From Methylovirgula sp. 4M-Z18 (GTDB lineage Bacteria; Pseudomonadota; Alphaproteobacteria; Rhizobiales; Beijerinckiaceae): a stretch of 64,000 nt of DNA. The position numbers were made by a program, and so were the translations under genes. The notes below the pieces were generated by a model that searched no databases, was not told the DNA's origin, and saw nothing but the letters and a program-made list of their open reading frames with translations. Below, piece by piece: positions 52,108-62,189 of this stretch (position 1 is the first letter of the stretch; the number at the start of each line of letters is the position of its first letter). The stretch is from contig NZ_CP149574.1 in assembly GCF_037890675.1 (NCBI RefSeq), forward strand, positions 4,440,874 to 4,504,873, given 5' to 3'.

Positions 52108-53061
52108 TTGAGGATTGGGTCGGAGCAGAATCGTTTGCCGCCATTGCAGACGTTGCAGACGTTTTCCATGGTCGTGGAAACCGGCAGTTTCACCGCGGCG
52201 GCGACCGAACTCCATCTCAGCCAAAGCGCGGTCAGCCGGCAGATCCAACAGCTCGAATATTATTTCGGCTGCCGACTCTTCGAACGCCACACCCGCAAAG
52301 TCGTCCTGACCGAGCAGGGAGCCGCGATGATTCCGATCATCGACGGCCTGCTCATTTCGCTCCGCAACTCATTCGAGGCGACGCGGATGGGCGGCCGCAG
52401 CATCACCGTGCGCATGCCGCCGACCTTCGCGCGCCGGTGGTTGCTGCCTCGCTTGCCGGATTTGCACCACCGGCACGAGAATCTGAACATCACGATCGAT
52501 ACGGCCTGGTTCGCGCGCCCGACTTTCACTGTGGGCGATATCGATTTGCTGATCACCTATGGCAACGGCCATTGGCCCGGCATGGACGTCTTTCTGCTGC
52601 TTGCGGAGAAACTCACGCCGATGTGTTCACCCGATCTTGCCGACACTTTGGGTCATCCGGCAGAGATCGAAAAGCTCCGGTCCTGCGTGTTCCTGCATTC
52701 GAACCCGCGCCAAAGCGACTGGGCGCTGTGGTTGCAGGCGGAGGGCGCATATGATCTGTGTCCGGCGCGGAACCAGATTTTCGACACGCAGGATTTCGCG
52801 ATGACGGCAGCGGCCACCGGCTACGGCATCACGATGGGAGACCTTTATCTGGCTGAGCCGGAGCTCAAGACGGGCGAGTTGGTGCGCCCCTTCCCGCGGG
52901 TGGTCGAAAGCCGCTACGGCTATTATGCGGTTTATCCGTCCCGCAGCGATTCGCGCCAACGCGTCGCCGATCTGATCGCGTGGCTCATGGACGTTCGGCA
53001 ACCCTCTGGGAATGTCGTCAAACCCGGTGACGCGGCCGTCAGCGGTCACGCTGAGACGTGA
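52108..53061 (+). CDS. LysR-family regulator (GcvA-like) of the gene set
   Basis: The start is a TTG at 52108 with GGAGG upstream; 317 residues. The helix-turn-helix LQTFSMVVETGSFTAAATELHLSQSAVSRQIQQLEYYFG is complete, as is the effector domain. GcvA-type members often regulate amino acid metabolism. It ends the plus-strand set after the lyase, 72 bp downstream. With the TetR protein at the other end, the set has two potential regulators. Confidence 0.9.
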   Translation: MRIGSEQNRLPPLQTLQTFSMVVETGSFTAAATELHLSQSAVSRQIQQLEYYFGCRLFERHTRKVVLTEQGAAMIPIIDGLLISLRNSFEATRMGGRSITVRMPPTFARRWLLPRLPDLHHRHENLNITIDTAWFARPTFTVGDIDLLITYGNGHWPGMDVFLLLAEKLTPMCSPDLADTLGHPAEIEKLRSCVFLHSNPRQSDWALWLQAEGAYDLCPARNQIFDTQDFAMTAAATGYGITMGDLYLAEPELKTGELVRPFPRVVESRYGYYAVYPSRSDSRQRVADLIAWLMDVRQPSGNVVKPGDAAVSGHAET

Positions 53062-53084
53062 CGATTTGCCGACAAGTTGGAAGA

Positions 53085-53158
53085 TGGAGCGGGTAGCGGG
53101 AATCGAACCCGCGCGTTCAGCTTGGGAAGCTGACAGGCTGCCATTACATTATACCCGC
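53085..53158 (-). tRNA. tRNA-Gly (anticodon CCC)
   Basis: On the minus strand the gene starts GCGGGTA and ends TACCCGC plus T and an encoded CCA. The anticodon loop TTCCCAA gives CCC. T-arm GCGGGTTCGATTCCCGC and the D-arm are standard. 74 bases including CCA. Confidence 0.97.
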
Positions 53159-53274
53159 GCTCAGTTGAATGAGCTAAAGGAGCGGGCCCGTATTGTCAAT
53201 GCGATCGGACGCCCACGCCTCCTCCCTGGACATGACCGGCCGGCGATGCTCATATTCCTTAAAATGCGGGAGGA

Positions 53275-54585
53275 ATGATGAGCAACACTCCATTTTCAGA
53301 ACCAAACGTTGACGCCACGATGCGCCAGATCACCTGGCGGCTCATCCCCTTTTTGATGCTGGCCTATTTCATCGCCTTCGTCGACCGGGTGAATGCCGGC
53401 TTTGCTGCCCTGCATATGAACAAGGACATCGGCCTTTCGCCGGAGGTTTTCGGCTTTGGCGGCGGATTGTTTTATCTAACCTATGTGGTGTTCGAAATTC
53501 CGAGCAACCTCGCCATGCAGAAGGTCGGGGCGCGGATCTGGATCGCCCGCATCATGATTTCCTGGGGCCTCGTTTCGGCGGCGACCGCTTTCATCGCCGG
53601 ACCGACGTCCTTTTATGCCATGCGCCTTTTGCTCGGCGCGGCGGAGGCCGGCTTCTTCCCGGCGGTCATTCTCTATCTCACCTATTGGTTTCCCGCGGCC
53701 TACCGTGCCCGCATCATCTCGCTGTTCATGGTGGCGATTCCGGTCTCCAGCCTGCTCGGCTCGCCGATTTCGGCCGCCTTGTTGCAAACCGACGGCTGGC
53801 TCGGCATGGCTGGCTGGCGCTGGCTGTTCGTTTTGGAAGGCATTCCGGCGGCCCTGCTCGGCGTGATCGCCTATCTCTATTTGCCGTCGAGCCCGCGCGA
53901 GGTGAATTGGCTTGGCGCCGCGGAGAAGGATTGGCTGAACCGAGCGCTGGCGGAAGAACGGGAAAGCAAGGGCCAAGCCGCCAAAGTGCCCCTCGCCACG
54001 GTGCTGAGCAACGGCTATGTCTGGGCGGCTGCCTTCATCTATGCCGGCGCTTCGGGGGCGAGCCAGTGCCTGTCGCTGTGGCAGCCGCAGATCTTGAAAA
54101 GCTTCGATCTCACCGACATGGAGACCGGCTGGCTCAACGTCATTCCCTTCGCCATCGCCAGCGTCGCCATGATCCTGTGGGGGCTGAATTCGGACAAACT
54201 TCGCGAGCGCACATGGCACACGGCCTTTCCGCTCGCCCTTCTGGCGGTCAGCCTGGCCGTCGCCCCGCTCACCAATGGAGTGACGGCGCTTCTGATCCTG
54301 CTCTGCATCGCCGTCGCCGGCACCTATATGATGAAGGGGCCGTTCTGGGCGCTGACAACGCAATGGCTCGGTTCGGGCATGGCGGCGGCCGGTATCGCGC
54401 TCGTCAACGCGGTCGGCAATCTCGGCGGCCTTTTCGGCTCGTGGCTGCTCGGCCGCATCAAGGAAGCGACGGACAGTTTCACGCTTGGGCTGATGCCGCT
54501 GGCGATCCTCTCGGCGGTGGGCTGCATTTTGGTGCTCGTTCTGCGCCGCGCGCAGCCCGCGGCGGCGGCGTTCGATCACCCGTGA
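53275..54585 (+). CDS. MFS transporter, anion:cation symporter type
   Basis: The 436-residue transporter starts at an ATG at 53275 (GGGAGG upstream), with 12 membrane segments. The motif YFIAFVDRVNAGFAALHMNKD, then FEIPSNLAMQKVGARIWIARIMISWG, is typical of the ACS family (phthalate, tartrate, hexuronate). It probably imports an organic acid anion. It follows the tRNA and the catabolic set, but no link to them can be shown. Converges with the yggS-type gene. Confidence 0.9.
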   Translation: MMSNTPFSEPNVDATMRQITWRLIPFLMLAYFIAFVDRVNAGFAALHMNKDIGLSPEVFGFGGGLFYLTYVVFEIPSNLAMQKVGARIWIARIMISWGLVSAATAFIAGPTSFYAMRLLLGAAEAGFFPAVILYLTYWFPAAYRARIISLFMVAIPVSSLLGSPISAALLQTDGWLGMAGWRWLFVLEGIPAALLGVIAYLYLPSSPREVNWLGAAEKDWLNRALAEERESKGQAAKVPLATVLSNGYVWAAAFIYAGASGASQCLSLWQPQILKSFDLTDMETGWLNVIPFAIASVAMILWGLNSDKLRERTWHTAFPLALLAVSLAVAPLTNGVTALLILLCIAVAGTYMMKGPFWALTTQWLGSGMAAAGIALVNAVGNLGGLFGSWLLGRIKEATDSFTLGLMPLAILSAVGCILVLVLRRAQPAAAAFDHP

Positions 54586-55262
54586 TCGCGATGGCCGAAG
54601 ATCGCGCTGCCGACCCGCACATGTGTCGCGCCGTTCTGGATGGCGAGCGGATAATCCGCGCTCATGCCCATGGAAAGCTTCGGCACGCGGTTGCGCACCG
54701 CAATTTGCGCGAGCAGCGCAAAATGCGGTGAGGCGAGCCCTTCGACCGGCGGGATGCACATCAGGCCGTCGATGGTGAGCCCCAGGCCACGGCAGGACGC
54801 GATGAAATCATCCGCCTGTTCGGGGAGGATGCCGGCCTTCTGCGGCTCGGCACCGGTGTTGACCTGCACATAGAGACGCGGATGCCTGCCCTGACGGGCG
54901 ATCTCGCCTGCAAGCGCCTCGGCGATTTTCGGCCGGTCGACAGTCTCGATCACATCGAACAATTCTACTGCTTCGCGCGCCTTGTTCGATTGCAGCAGCC
55001 CGATCAAATGCAGTTGAATCGCACCCGCGCCCAGCGTCTTGGTGCGCGCGCGCAAATCCGGCCATTTGGCTTTCGCCTCCTGCACGCGATTTTCGCCGAA
55101 CACCCGCTGACCGGCTTCGATCACCGGCCAAATGTGATCGCCATCAAAGGTTTTCGAAACGGCGACGAGCGTGACGTCCGCCGCCGCCCGGCCGCAATCG
55201 GTCGCGGCGCGCGCGATCTCCGAACAAACGCTCCGCCAATTCGCAACCACATCTTCAGACAC
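54576..55262 (-). CDS. YggS-family pyridoxal phosphate homeostasis protein
   Basis: The protein has 228 residues from the GTG at 55262; the frame stays open to 55319 but the extra part is encoded by a repeat element, so it is not preferred. PLP-Lys region LVAVSKTFDGDHIWPV, FGENRVQEAKAKW, LHLIGLLQSNKAREAVELFD, SMGMSADYPLAIQNGATHVRVGSAIFG are all present. It binds PLP and keeps vitamin B6 and amino acid pools balanced; no enzyme activity is known. Convergent with the MFS gene, overlapping by 10 bp. Confidence 0.92.
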   Translation of the reverse strand: MSEDVVANWRSVCSEIARAATDCGRAAADVTLVAVSKTFDGDHIWPVIEAGQRVFGENRVQEAKAKWPDLRARTKTLGAGAIQLHLIGLLQSNKAREAVELFDVIETVDRPKIAEALAGEIARQGRHPRLYVQVNTGAEPQKAGILPEQADDFIASCRGLGLTIDGLMCIPPVEGLASPHFALLAQIAVRNRVPKLSMGMSADYPLAIQNGATHVRVGSAIFGHRDHG

Positions 55263-55275
55263 ACGCGCACCATTT

Positions 55276-55390
55276 GTTACACCAAAGGTCGCGGAAGCGA
55301 CCTTTGGACAGCCCTTCATTTTTCAACATCGCCTTGAAGGGCGAAAAATGAAGAAAGGAACCAACGGTCACTCTTCGTGACCGTTGGTAT
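55276..55390 (-). repeat. Triple-hairpin intergenic repeat, copy C (inverted)
   Basis: Inverted copy of the elements at 2278-2396 and 21559-21677: CCAAAGGTCGC..GCGACCTTTGG, CTTCATTTTTC..GAAAAATGAAG and ACCAACGGTCAC..GTGACCGTTGGT in reverse order. It lies directly upstream of the start of the YggS-type gene, where it could affect its promoter or mRNA start. Confidence 0.9.
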
Positions 55391-55492
55391 CGGACAAGAG
55401 AAAGACGTTTAGCTCATGCAATAGATCAGTCACATTTGACAGAAGAATTTTACAATTGGCCGTCACGGTCTGTGCGAAGGAACCGCGTCCGC

Positions 55493-56632
55493 TCAGGCGA
55501 CTCTCGCCAGCGTGACACGGTTGCGCCCCTCTTTCTTGGACGCATAGAGCGCATGGTCCGCCGCCAAGAGCATGTGCTCCAGGTCTACCTCGGCGGAAAT
55601 GTCCTCTGTGCACGCAACCCCGACACTCACGGTCAGGCCGGCCAACTCCCTCTGGATCGTCAGGCGCAGCCGCTCTGCCACGTCGCGACCTTGCGAGCGA
55701 TCGCAATCCGCAAGGAAGCACACGAATTCCTCGCCGCCGAGCCGTCCACACAGATCCATCGGGCGCACCCCTCGCTCCAGCAAGATGGCGACTTCCTGCA
55801 AAACCTTGTCGCCAGCCTGGTGTCCCGCCTCGTCGTTGATGGCCTTGAAATGATCGATGTCGATCATGAGCAGGCAGGCCGGTCGCATCCTTTGCGCGCT
55901 CCCTTTCAATTTCAAGGAGGCCTGTTCCAGGAAAGAGCGACGGTTGTGCAGGCCGGTCAGCGAGTCTATCGATGCCAACCGCTGCACGCGGTTTTCGGAC
56001 CGTTCCTTCGACATGGTGACGAGAAGCAGGCTCGACGCCACGAGATGGAAAAAGCTCTCCACCGCGAGGACGATGAACCAGGGCGTGATGACGATATGGG
56101 TGCCGCTCGGGGACGGAATGAAAAACGCGCTGAGTGCCCGCGTAAAATAGGCGACCGAATGGAGCCCAAGCACGAAGACCAAGGGCGCCTTCGACGGCAG
56201 CGCCTCACGGATGCGCGCGAGGGCGACACATGTCACCACGAGATACGCCAGATCGATCCCCGAAAAGAGGATGATGCGCGCCTGACCGGAATTGTAAAAC
56301 GCTTCGATCCGGCACGCCGACAACCAGATCGCAGATCCGGCGAAGATGACCCAGAGCGGCGTCCGATGCCCCGCAAAACGGCGCACGCCGGCAAAAAACA
56401 GACCGTAGGCGAGAATGAGCCCGCTGCCCCCGAGATCGACCGACCAGATATCGGGAATGTGCGAGCGCAATGCAAACAGGAACACTCCAGCGGACGCACA
56501 GAGGTAGCCCGCACCCCAGATCGGCAAGGAACGGTCGCCGTTCTGGCGGGTGCCCGCGAAAATGAGCAACGCCCCGACAATGACCGACAGAAGCGCTGTG
56601 TCGAAAAGAACGGTAATGCCGTCGAGCACCAT
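55493..56632 (-). CDS. Membrane-bound diguanylate cyclase (GGDEF)
   Basis: The 379-residue protein has about six membrane helices in the first 210 residues, then a GGDEF domain (about 215-379). The active-site motif is GGEEF in GRLGGEEFVCF, and the RxxD inhibitory site (RPMD, five residues before) is present, so product feedback is expected. It makes cyclic di-GMP from GTP. The N-terminal membrane part carries no recognised sensor name. It stands alone. Confidence 0.92.
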   Translation of the reverse strand: MVLDGITVLFDTALLSVIVGALLIFAGTRQNGDRSLPIWGAGYLCASAGVFLFALRSHIPDIWSVDLGGSGLILAYGLFFAGVRRFAGHRTPLWVIFAGSAIWLSACRIEAFYNSGQARIILFSGIDLAYLVVTCVALARIREALPSKAPLVFVLGLHSVAYFTRALSAFFIPSPSGTHIVITPWFIVLAVESFFHLVASSLLLVTMSKERSENRVQRLASIDSLTGLHNRRSFLEQASLKLKGSAQRMRPACLLMIDIDHFKAINDEAGHQAGDKVLQEVAILLERGVRPMDLCGRLGGEEFVCFLADCDRSQGRDVAERLRLTIQRELAGLTVSVGVACTEDISAEVDLEHMLLAADHALYASKKEGRNRVTLARVA

Positions 56633-56881
56633 GGTCCACGTGTCGGTTCGCGTGAGATTAGAACTTGCTATGTCTTAGGAATTCGGATTCCCAATCATGC
56701 ATTGGGGGTGGATTGATGAGGCTCATGAGCAATCGCATCTTGAAACACGTGCCCACCGTTTGCTGGATGAATGCACCATTGCACCAGAAAATCGATCCTG
56801 AATTTTATGATATATACCCAAGAAGATGCATCGCGGAAAGCCACTGAAAGGCATTTTGGCTTCATTCCGCGCCGGTGGGGT

Positions 56882-57532
56882 TCAAATCTGCAAGAGCGGC
56901 GGCGACACCGTGGCCTTGATGGACTCGCGGTCCGCGCACCGGCGTCGCCACGCCTCCAATTTCGGGTGGGCCGCGACAAGCGCCCTGCCCTCGCCGGCGG
57001 CGCAGAAATAATCGATCATCGGATAGAAGTGCAGATCGGCGAGCGACAGGGCCGGACCAGCGAGCCAGGCATAATCGGACAGAAGATCTTCCAAGACGTC
57101 CAAGACCCGCTTGGCCTTCGCGAGCCCCGAGGTAATCTTGGCCTCGTCGGACACGGCGCCCTGCAGCGGACGCCGGACGCGCTCGACGAAGACGTCCCAC
57201 ACCATCGGCCGGTAGGCATAGGAATCGAGCAGACCCACGATTTGCGCCATACGCGCCCGCAGCTTGACGTCCCGCGGCTGCAGGCTCGGGCCGTCAAAGG
57301 CCTCGTCGATATAGCGGCAGATCGCGTGGGTCTCGAAAATCTCAAATCCGTCATGAGAAAATGCGGGGATGCGGCCGAACGGATGATGTGCCAGATAGGT
57401 GTCGGGTGGTCCATCCGCCCCAAAGACATCCACTTCGGCCAAATCGAAGGGCACGTGTTTTTCGAGGAGCGTCAGGCGCACCGTGCGCACATAGGCACTC
57501 GAAAAATCGCCGTAAACGATACATTTGGTCAT
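56882..57532 (-). CDS. Glutathione S-transferase family protein
   Basis: From the ATG at 57532 the protein has 216 residues. The thioredoxin-fold N-terminal half (MTKCIVYGDFSSAYVRTVRLTLLEK, then HHPFGRIPAFSHDGFEIFETHAICRYID) and helical C-terminal half (LSLADLHFYPMIDYF) are clear. The active residue is probably a Ser near SSAYVR. Substrate unknown. Divergent from the next membrane protein gene. Confidence 0.92.
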   Translation of the reverse strand: MTKCIVYGDFSSAYVRTVRLTLLEKHVPFDLAEVDVFGADGPPDTYLAHHPFGRIPAFSHDGFEIFETHAICRYIDEAFDGPSLQPRDVKLRARMAQIVGLLDSYAYRPMVWDVFVERVRRPLQGAVSDEAKITSGLAKAKRVLDVLEDLLSDYAWLAGPALSLADLHFYPMIDYFCAAGEGRALVAAHPKLEAWRRRCADRESIKATVSPPLLQI

Positions 57533-57577
57533 TGTGCACTCATACTTCGTTCGCTTCTTCCTGTCATACCCAAGCCG

Positions 57578-58357
57578 ATGAACGACCTGCTGCTTTTCAA
57601 ACTCACCGTCACGCCGCTGCTGTTGCTCGCCGCGAGCCTCGCGAGCCGCCGCTGGGGTGAGGCGATCGGCGGCTTTCTCGTCGGCCTGCCCCTGACCTCG
57701 GGGCCGATTTCGGTGTTTTTGGCGCTGGAGCACGGGATCGACTTTGCGGCACGGGCCACGGCCGGCTCGCTGGCCGCGACAGCGGCGCAAGCCTGCTTTT
57801 GCATCGTCTATTGTCGGATGGCGGCGCGCGGATGGCCGACCGCTTTGGCCACGGCCTGCTTCGCCTTTGCGCTCGTCTCCGGCGCGCTGCAATGGGCCGG
57901 CGTGTCGCGGCTTTGGCTGTTTCTGCTCTCGATCGCCGGGCTTTTCCTGGCGCTCGCCCTCATTCCGCGTAGTTTCGTGCGCGCCGAGCGCGTCGGCTCG
58001 CCCTGGTGGGACTTGCCGGCGCGCATGGTGCTGATCACGTTTCTCGTCGTCGGCGTGACGCTGATCGCGCCTTATGTCGGGCCCCAGATGAGCGGCATTC
58101 TCGCCTCGATCCCCTTCATGGCGATCATTCTGACCGTTTTCGCCCATCGCATGCTGGGCGATTTGGCGGCCGCCCAAGTGATGCGCGGTATGGCCGCCGC
58201 CCTTTTCGGTTTTGCCGTCTTCTTCTATGTGCTGAGCCTGATGCTCACGCAGTTCAGCCTGCCGGTGACCTACGTCACGGCCGTCCTGAGCGCCCTTGCC
58301 GTCCAGGGCGTGTCACTGCTCCGCATGCACCAGCCGACAACCCAGCCGGCGGAGTGA
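57578..58357 (+). CDS. Multi-pass membrane protein, unknown function
   Basis: From the ATG at 57578 the protein has 259 residues, nearly all hydrophobic, with about eight membrane segments (for example LTVTPLLLLAASLA, LFLLSIAGLFLALALIP, MVLITFLVVGVTLIAPYVG, FGFAVFFYVLSLML). GFLVGLPLTSGPISVFLALEHG recalls GlpM-like small membrane proteins. No transporter signature or signal peptide could be assigned. It lies between the GST gene and leuS. Confidence 0.75.
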   Translation: MNDLLLFKLTVTPLLLLAASLASRRWGEAIGGFLVGLPLTSGPISVFLALEHGIDFAARATAGSLAATAAQACFCIVYCRMAARGWPTALATACFAFALVSGALQWAGVSRLWLFLLSIAGLFLALALIPRSFVRAERVGSPWWDLPARMVLITFLVVGVTLIAPYVGPQMSGILASIPFMAIILTVFAHRMLGDLAAAQVMRGMAAALFGFAVFFYVLSLMLTQFSLPVTYVTAVLSALAVQGVSLLRMHQPTTQPAE

Positions 58358-58456
58358 CCGGTCTCGGTCCAACTAGGCGCTCTCCATTGACCCGGCAGGG
58401 AAAATCATGCTTCTTGCCGCATCTTTCATCTTTTACGAAGCGATCCGACCCATCCG

Positions 58457-61123
58457 ATGAGACCCGACCGTTACAACGTCCGCGAAGCCGAGCCGAAATG
58501 GCAGAAAATCTGGACCGAGCGCGGGACGTTCAAGACCGAGAACGCCGACCCGCGGCCCAAATATTACGTCTTGGAAATGTTCCCTTACCCGTCCGGGCGC
58601 ATCCATGTCGGGCACGTGCGCAATTACGCCATGGGCGACGTCGTGGCGCGGTACAAGCGGGCGCGTGGCTTCAACGTGCTGCACCCCATGGGCTGGGACG
58701 CGTTCGGTATGCCGGCGGAAAATGCCGCGATGCAGAACAACACCCACCCGGCGAAATGGACCTACGCCAATATCGATCACATGCGCGGCCAGCTCAAGAA
58801 CATGGGTCTGTCGCTCGATTGGTCGCGCGAAATCGCCACCTGCGATCCGAGCTATTACAAGCATCAGCAGCGCCTGTTCCTCGACTTTTTGCGCGCCGGC
58901 CTGGTCGATCGCAAGAAATCGAAAGTCAATTGGGACCCGGTCGATCATACGGTGCTTGCCAACGAGCAGGTGATCGACGGCCGCGGCTGGCGCTCCGGCG
59001 CCTTGGTCGAGCAGCGCGAACTCGTGCAATGGTTCTTCAAGATTTCGGATTTCTCCGACGAGTTGCTGCAGGCGCTGGAGACGCTCGACCGCTGGCCGGA
59101 AAAAGTGCGGCTGATGCAGCGCAATTGGATCGGTAAGTCGGAAGGCCTGCTGGTACGTTTCGGCTTGCGCGCCAATGCGACCAGCGCCGACGAGCTCGAA
59201 ATCTACACGACGCGTCCAGACACGTTGTTTGGCGCGAAATTCATGGCGATCGCGCCCGACCATCCGCTTGCCACCAAAGCCGCGCAGAACGACCCGAAGC
59301 TGCAGGCCTTCATCGACGAGTGCCGCCGCATGGGCACGTCCGTCGCAACTTTGGAGACGGCCGAGAAGAAGGGCTACGACACCGGCATCCGCGCCGTGCA
59401 TCCGTTCGATCCGTCATGGGAATTGCCGGTCTATGTCGCGAATTTCATCCTGATGGACTACGGCACGGGCGCGATTTTCGGCTGCCCGGGGCACGATCAG
59501 CGCGACCTCGATTTCGTCAACGCCTATGGCCTCGGCGTTACGCCCGTCGTCTGCCCGCCTGGCATCGATCCCGCGAGCTTCACGATCACCGACACCGCCT
59601 ATGACGGGGACGGCACGATGATCAATTCGCGCTTCCTCGACGGCATGACCATTCCGCAGGCGAAAGAGGAAGTGGCCAAGCGGCTGGAAACGACCCGCAT
59701 CGAAGAGAGCTCCGAAATTGTTGCGAATGGCGCAAGCGCCACACGCAATGCGCCGCAGGGCAAGCGGCAAGTGAATTACCGCCTGCGCGACTGGGGCATT
59801 TCGCGCCAGCGCTATTGGGGCTGCCCGATCCCGATCATCCATTGCGAAGTGTGCGGCACGGTGCCGGTGCCGATCAAAGACCTGCCGGTGAAACTGCCAG
59901 ACGATGTCGCCTTCGACCAGCCCGGCAATCCGCTCGACCGGCATCCGACCTGGAAGCACGTGAACTGTCCGCAATGCGGCGCGGCGGCGCGGCGCGAGAC
60001 CGATACGATGGACACGTTCGTCGATTCCTCGTGGTATTTCGCCCGCTTCACCGATCCGCACAATGCTGATGCGCCGACGACGCCCCAGGCGATCAATGAG
60101 TGGCTGCCGGTCGATCAATATATCGGCGGTATCGAGCATGCGATTCTGCATCTGCTCTATTCGCGCTTCTTTGCTCGTGCGATGCAGATCACCGGCCACG
60201 GCGGCGTGAAGGAACCTTTCGCCGGCCTGTTCACGCAAGGCATGGTGGTGCATGAGACCTATCGCAGCAAGGCGGGCGATTGGGTCGCACCCAGTGAAAT
60301 CCGCATCGAGAGCGGCGCCAATGGCCGCCGCGCCTATCTGCTCAGCGACGGCTCGGAAGTCGAGATCGGCTCGATTGAGAAAATGTCGAAATCCCGCCGC
60401 AACACGGTCGATCCCGACGAGATCATCGGCACCTATGGCGCCGATACGGCGCGCTGGTTCGTGCTCTCGGATTCGCCGCCCGAGCGCGACGTCATCTGGA
60501 CCGAGGAAGGTGTGCAGGGCGCGGCCCGTCTCATCCAGAAATTGTGGCGTCTCGTTGGCGAATTGAGCGACGCTGCTCTGCCGGCCGGCGCGGCTGCCCC
60601 GAACCAGTTTTCGGACGCCGCCCTCGCCGTGCGCAAAGCCGTGCATGACGCGCTGATCAAGGTCGGCACCGATGTGGAGCGGCTACGGTTCAATGTCTGC
60701 ATCGCGCATATCAATACGCTGGTGAACACGCTGTCGAGCGCGATCGGTAGAATCGACGACGCGCAGATCGGCGATGACATGCGCTATGCTTTCCGCGAAG
60801 CCGGCGACATATTGGTGCAGCTTTTCGCGCCGATGATGCCGCATCTTGCCGAAGAATGCTGGGCGGCGCTCGGCCACCAGGATCTGGTCGCGGAAGCGGC
60901 CTGGCCGGTTGCCGATGTGTCGCTGGTGGAAGAAGATGAGCTCGTGCTGCCGGTGCAGGTGAACGGCAAGAAGCGCGGCGACGTGCGCGTGCCGCGCGAC
61001 GCGTCGAAAGCGGATATCGAGGCTGCGACATTGGCGGTTGAATCGGTGCAGCGCGCGCTCGAGGGAAAGCTGCCGAAGAAGATCATTGTGGTACCCGGAA
61101 GGATCGTCAATGTCGTCGTTTAA
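58457..61123 (+). CDS. leuS: Leucyl-tRNA synthetase
   Basis: The 888-residue class I synthetase has the HIGH-type motif as HVGH (residues 50-53, in [15 protein letters not shown]), the CP1 editing domain with [38 protein letters not shown], the zinc-type [34 protein letters not shown] region, and KMSKS near residue 641-645. Full length, anticodon-binding domain and C-terminal end included. It overlaps lptE by 14 bp, the usual alphaproteobacterial order leuS-lptE-holA. Confidence 0.98.
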   Translation: MRPDRYNVREAEPKWQKIWTERGTFKTENADPRPKYYVLEMFPYPSGRIHVGHVRNYAMGDVVARYKRARGFNVLHPMGWDAFGMPAENAAMQNNTHPAKWTYANIDHMRGQLKNMGLSLDWSREIATCDPSYYKHQQRLFLDFLRAGLVDRKKSKVNWDPVDHTVLANEQVIDGRGWRSGALVEQRELVQWFFKISDFSDELLQALETLDRWPEKVRLMQRNWIGKSEGLLVRFGLRANATSADELEIYTTRPDTLFGAKFMAIAPDHPLATKAAQNDPKLQAFIDECRRMGTSVATLETAEKKGYDTGIRAVHPFDPSWELPVYVANFILMDYGTGAIFGCPGHDQRDLDFVNAYGLGVTPVVCPPGIDPASFTITDTAYDGDGTMINSRFLDGMTIPQAKEEVAKRLETTRIEESSEIVANGASATRNAPQGKRQVNYRLRDWGISRQRYWGCPIPIIHCEVCGTVPVPIKDLPVKLPDDVAFDQPGNPLDRHPTWKHVNCPQCGAAARRETDTMDTFVDSSWYFARFTDPHNADAPTTPQAINEWLPVDQYIGGIEHAILHLLYSRFFARAMQITGHGGVKEPFAGLFTQGMVVHETYRSKAGDWVAPSEIRIESGANGRRAYLLSDGSEVEIGSIEKMSKSRRNTVDPDEIIGTYGADTARWFVLSDSPPERDVIWTEEGVQGAARLIQKLWRLVGELSDAALPAGAAAPNQFSDAALAVRKAVHDALIKVGTDVERLRFNVCIAHINTLVNTLSSAIGRIDDAQIGDDMRYAFREAGDILVQLFAPMMPHLAEECWAALGHQDLVAEAAWPVADVSLVEEDELVLPVQVNGKKRGDVRVPRDASKADIEAATLAVESVQRALEGKLPKKIIVVPGRIVNVVV

Positions 61124-61655
61124 GCGAAACCAGATGTCCGGCCTCGCGCGTGGCGCGCGTTTTGCCGCCCTGTTGCTGCTCGCCACGCCGCTTGCCGGCT
61201 GCTTCCAGCCCGAATTCGCCTCGACCGGTCCGGACGGTTCGCCGCTGGTCAAGGAATTGCAGGCGATCAAGGTCGACCCGATCCCCGATCGCGTCGGCCA
61301 CTATCTCGGCAACGAATTGATCTTCGCGCTCAACGGAACGGGCCAGGCGCCCGAGCCGAAATATCATCTTCTGGTGACAGTGCGCGAAAGCGTGCAAGTG
61401 CCGCTGTACAATTCCTTCGGCGGCTATGCCGCGGCGGCAACCGTCGTCCTCGATGCGGATTATAAGCTTCTGCCGGCTGGCGGCGGTGCGCCGGTCGTGA
61501 CTGGGACAGCCAAAAGCTCCGCCGATTACACGCGCAGCAACAACCGTTTCGCCAATATCCGCGCGGCGCGCGATGCGGAGATTCGCAACACGAAAGTGTT
61601 GGCCGATCAGATCCGCACGCGCCTGGCCGGGGCATTGGCGCAGAATACGCCGTAG
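61110..61655 (+). CDS. lptE: LPS assembly lipoprotein LptE
   Basis: The 181-residue protein starts at the ATG at 61110 inside the end of leuS; a second ATG at 61134 is possible. The signal has a lipobox LAGC (TPLAGCFQP), so it is a lipoprotein. The rest has the LptE beta-alpha pattern ([36 protein letters not shown]). It forms the outer-membrane plug with LptD for lipopolysaccharide insertion. Co-translated with leuS. Confidence 0.9.
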   Translation: MSSFKRNQMSGLARGARFAALLLLATPLAGCFQPEFASTGPDGSPLVKELQAIKVDPIPDRVGHYLGNELIFALNGTGQAPEPKYHLLVTVRESVQVPLYNSFGGYAAAATVVLDADYKLLPAGGGAPVVTGTAKSSADYTRSNNRFANIRAARDAEIRNTKVLADQIRTRLAGALAQNTP

Positions 61656-61763
61656 CGTGGATGTGACGGTATTTTGGTAGGAATTGTCGACTGATTAAGT
61701 TGACAATTCCAGTCGAAGATATGGGACCAGACCGTCCAACCTTTCAAACCGAAGCTCGACGAC

Positions 61764-62189
61764 ATGACACAAGATTTGATCCAAGTGGATTATGCCGAGC
61801 CATCCGTTTCGGAAGATCAATGCGTTGTCCGGTCGACGCTTGGGTTTCATGCAACAATCGATCGGTTGAAGCGGGAAATCGAAACGCTGGATATGGGGGT
61901 GATTCATGAAATCAATCCGCAGATGCTGCTGGAACGGGGTGGGTACTCGATCCTCGGTGCGCGGCAAATCCTGTTTTTCCATCCGCGCTACGCCGCCCGC
62001 CTGCTCGCTCTCGATCCGGCCGCCTTTCCGGAAATCCCCTTGAAAGCCGTCGTGATGGAGGGGCGTGACGGCGCGATCACCGTGCGTTGCCGCCGGGTCG
62101 AATCGCTCTTCAAACCCTATCCCGCTCTGCAAGAACTTGCGGCTGAGCTGAGCGAAAAGGTGGGCAAGCTCTTCGCGACGGTTTCCTAG
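61764..62189 (+). CDS. DUF302-family protein
   Basis: The 141-residue protein resembles DUF302: VRSTLGFHATIDRLKREIETLDMGVIHEINPQMLL, ILGARQILFFHPRYAARLLALDPAAFPEIPLKAVV, MEGRDGAITVRC. The fold is a small alpha-beta domain with unknown role. It lies between lptE and holA, where these two are usually adjacent, and its TAG stop is given by the repeat element that follows. It may have been inserted together with that element. Confidence 0.78.
   Translation: MTQDLIQVDYAEPSVSEDQCVVRSTLGFHATIDRLKREIETLDMGVIHEINPQMLLERGGYSILGARQILFFHPRYAARLLALDPAAFPEIPLKAVVMEGRDGAITVRCRRVESLFKPYPALQELAAELSEKVGKLFATVS

Noticed and set aside
50314-52290. Long minus-strand open frame over the argH-like gene
   Set aside because: It is a shadow of the lyase gene; composition is His/Arg-rich and no motif is present.
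56882-58177. One 431-residue minus-strand protein joining the GST to an upstream part
   Set aside because: The upstream part is antisense to the membrane protein gene; the GST has its own ATG at 57532 with a complete N-terminal domain.
56771-58357. A 528-residue plus-strand frame ahead of the membrane protein
   Set aside because: The first 270 codons lie antisense to the GST gene and have no hydrophobic pattern; the true start is the ATG at 57578.
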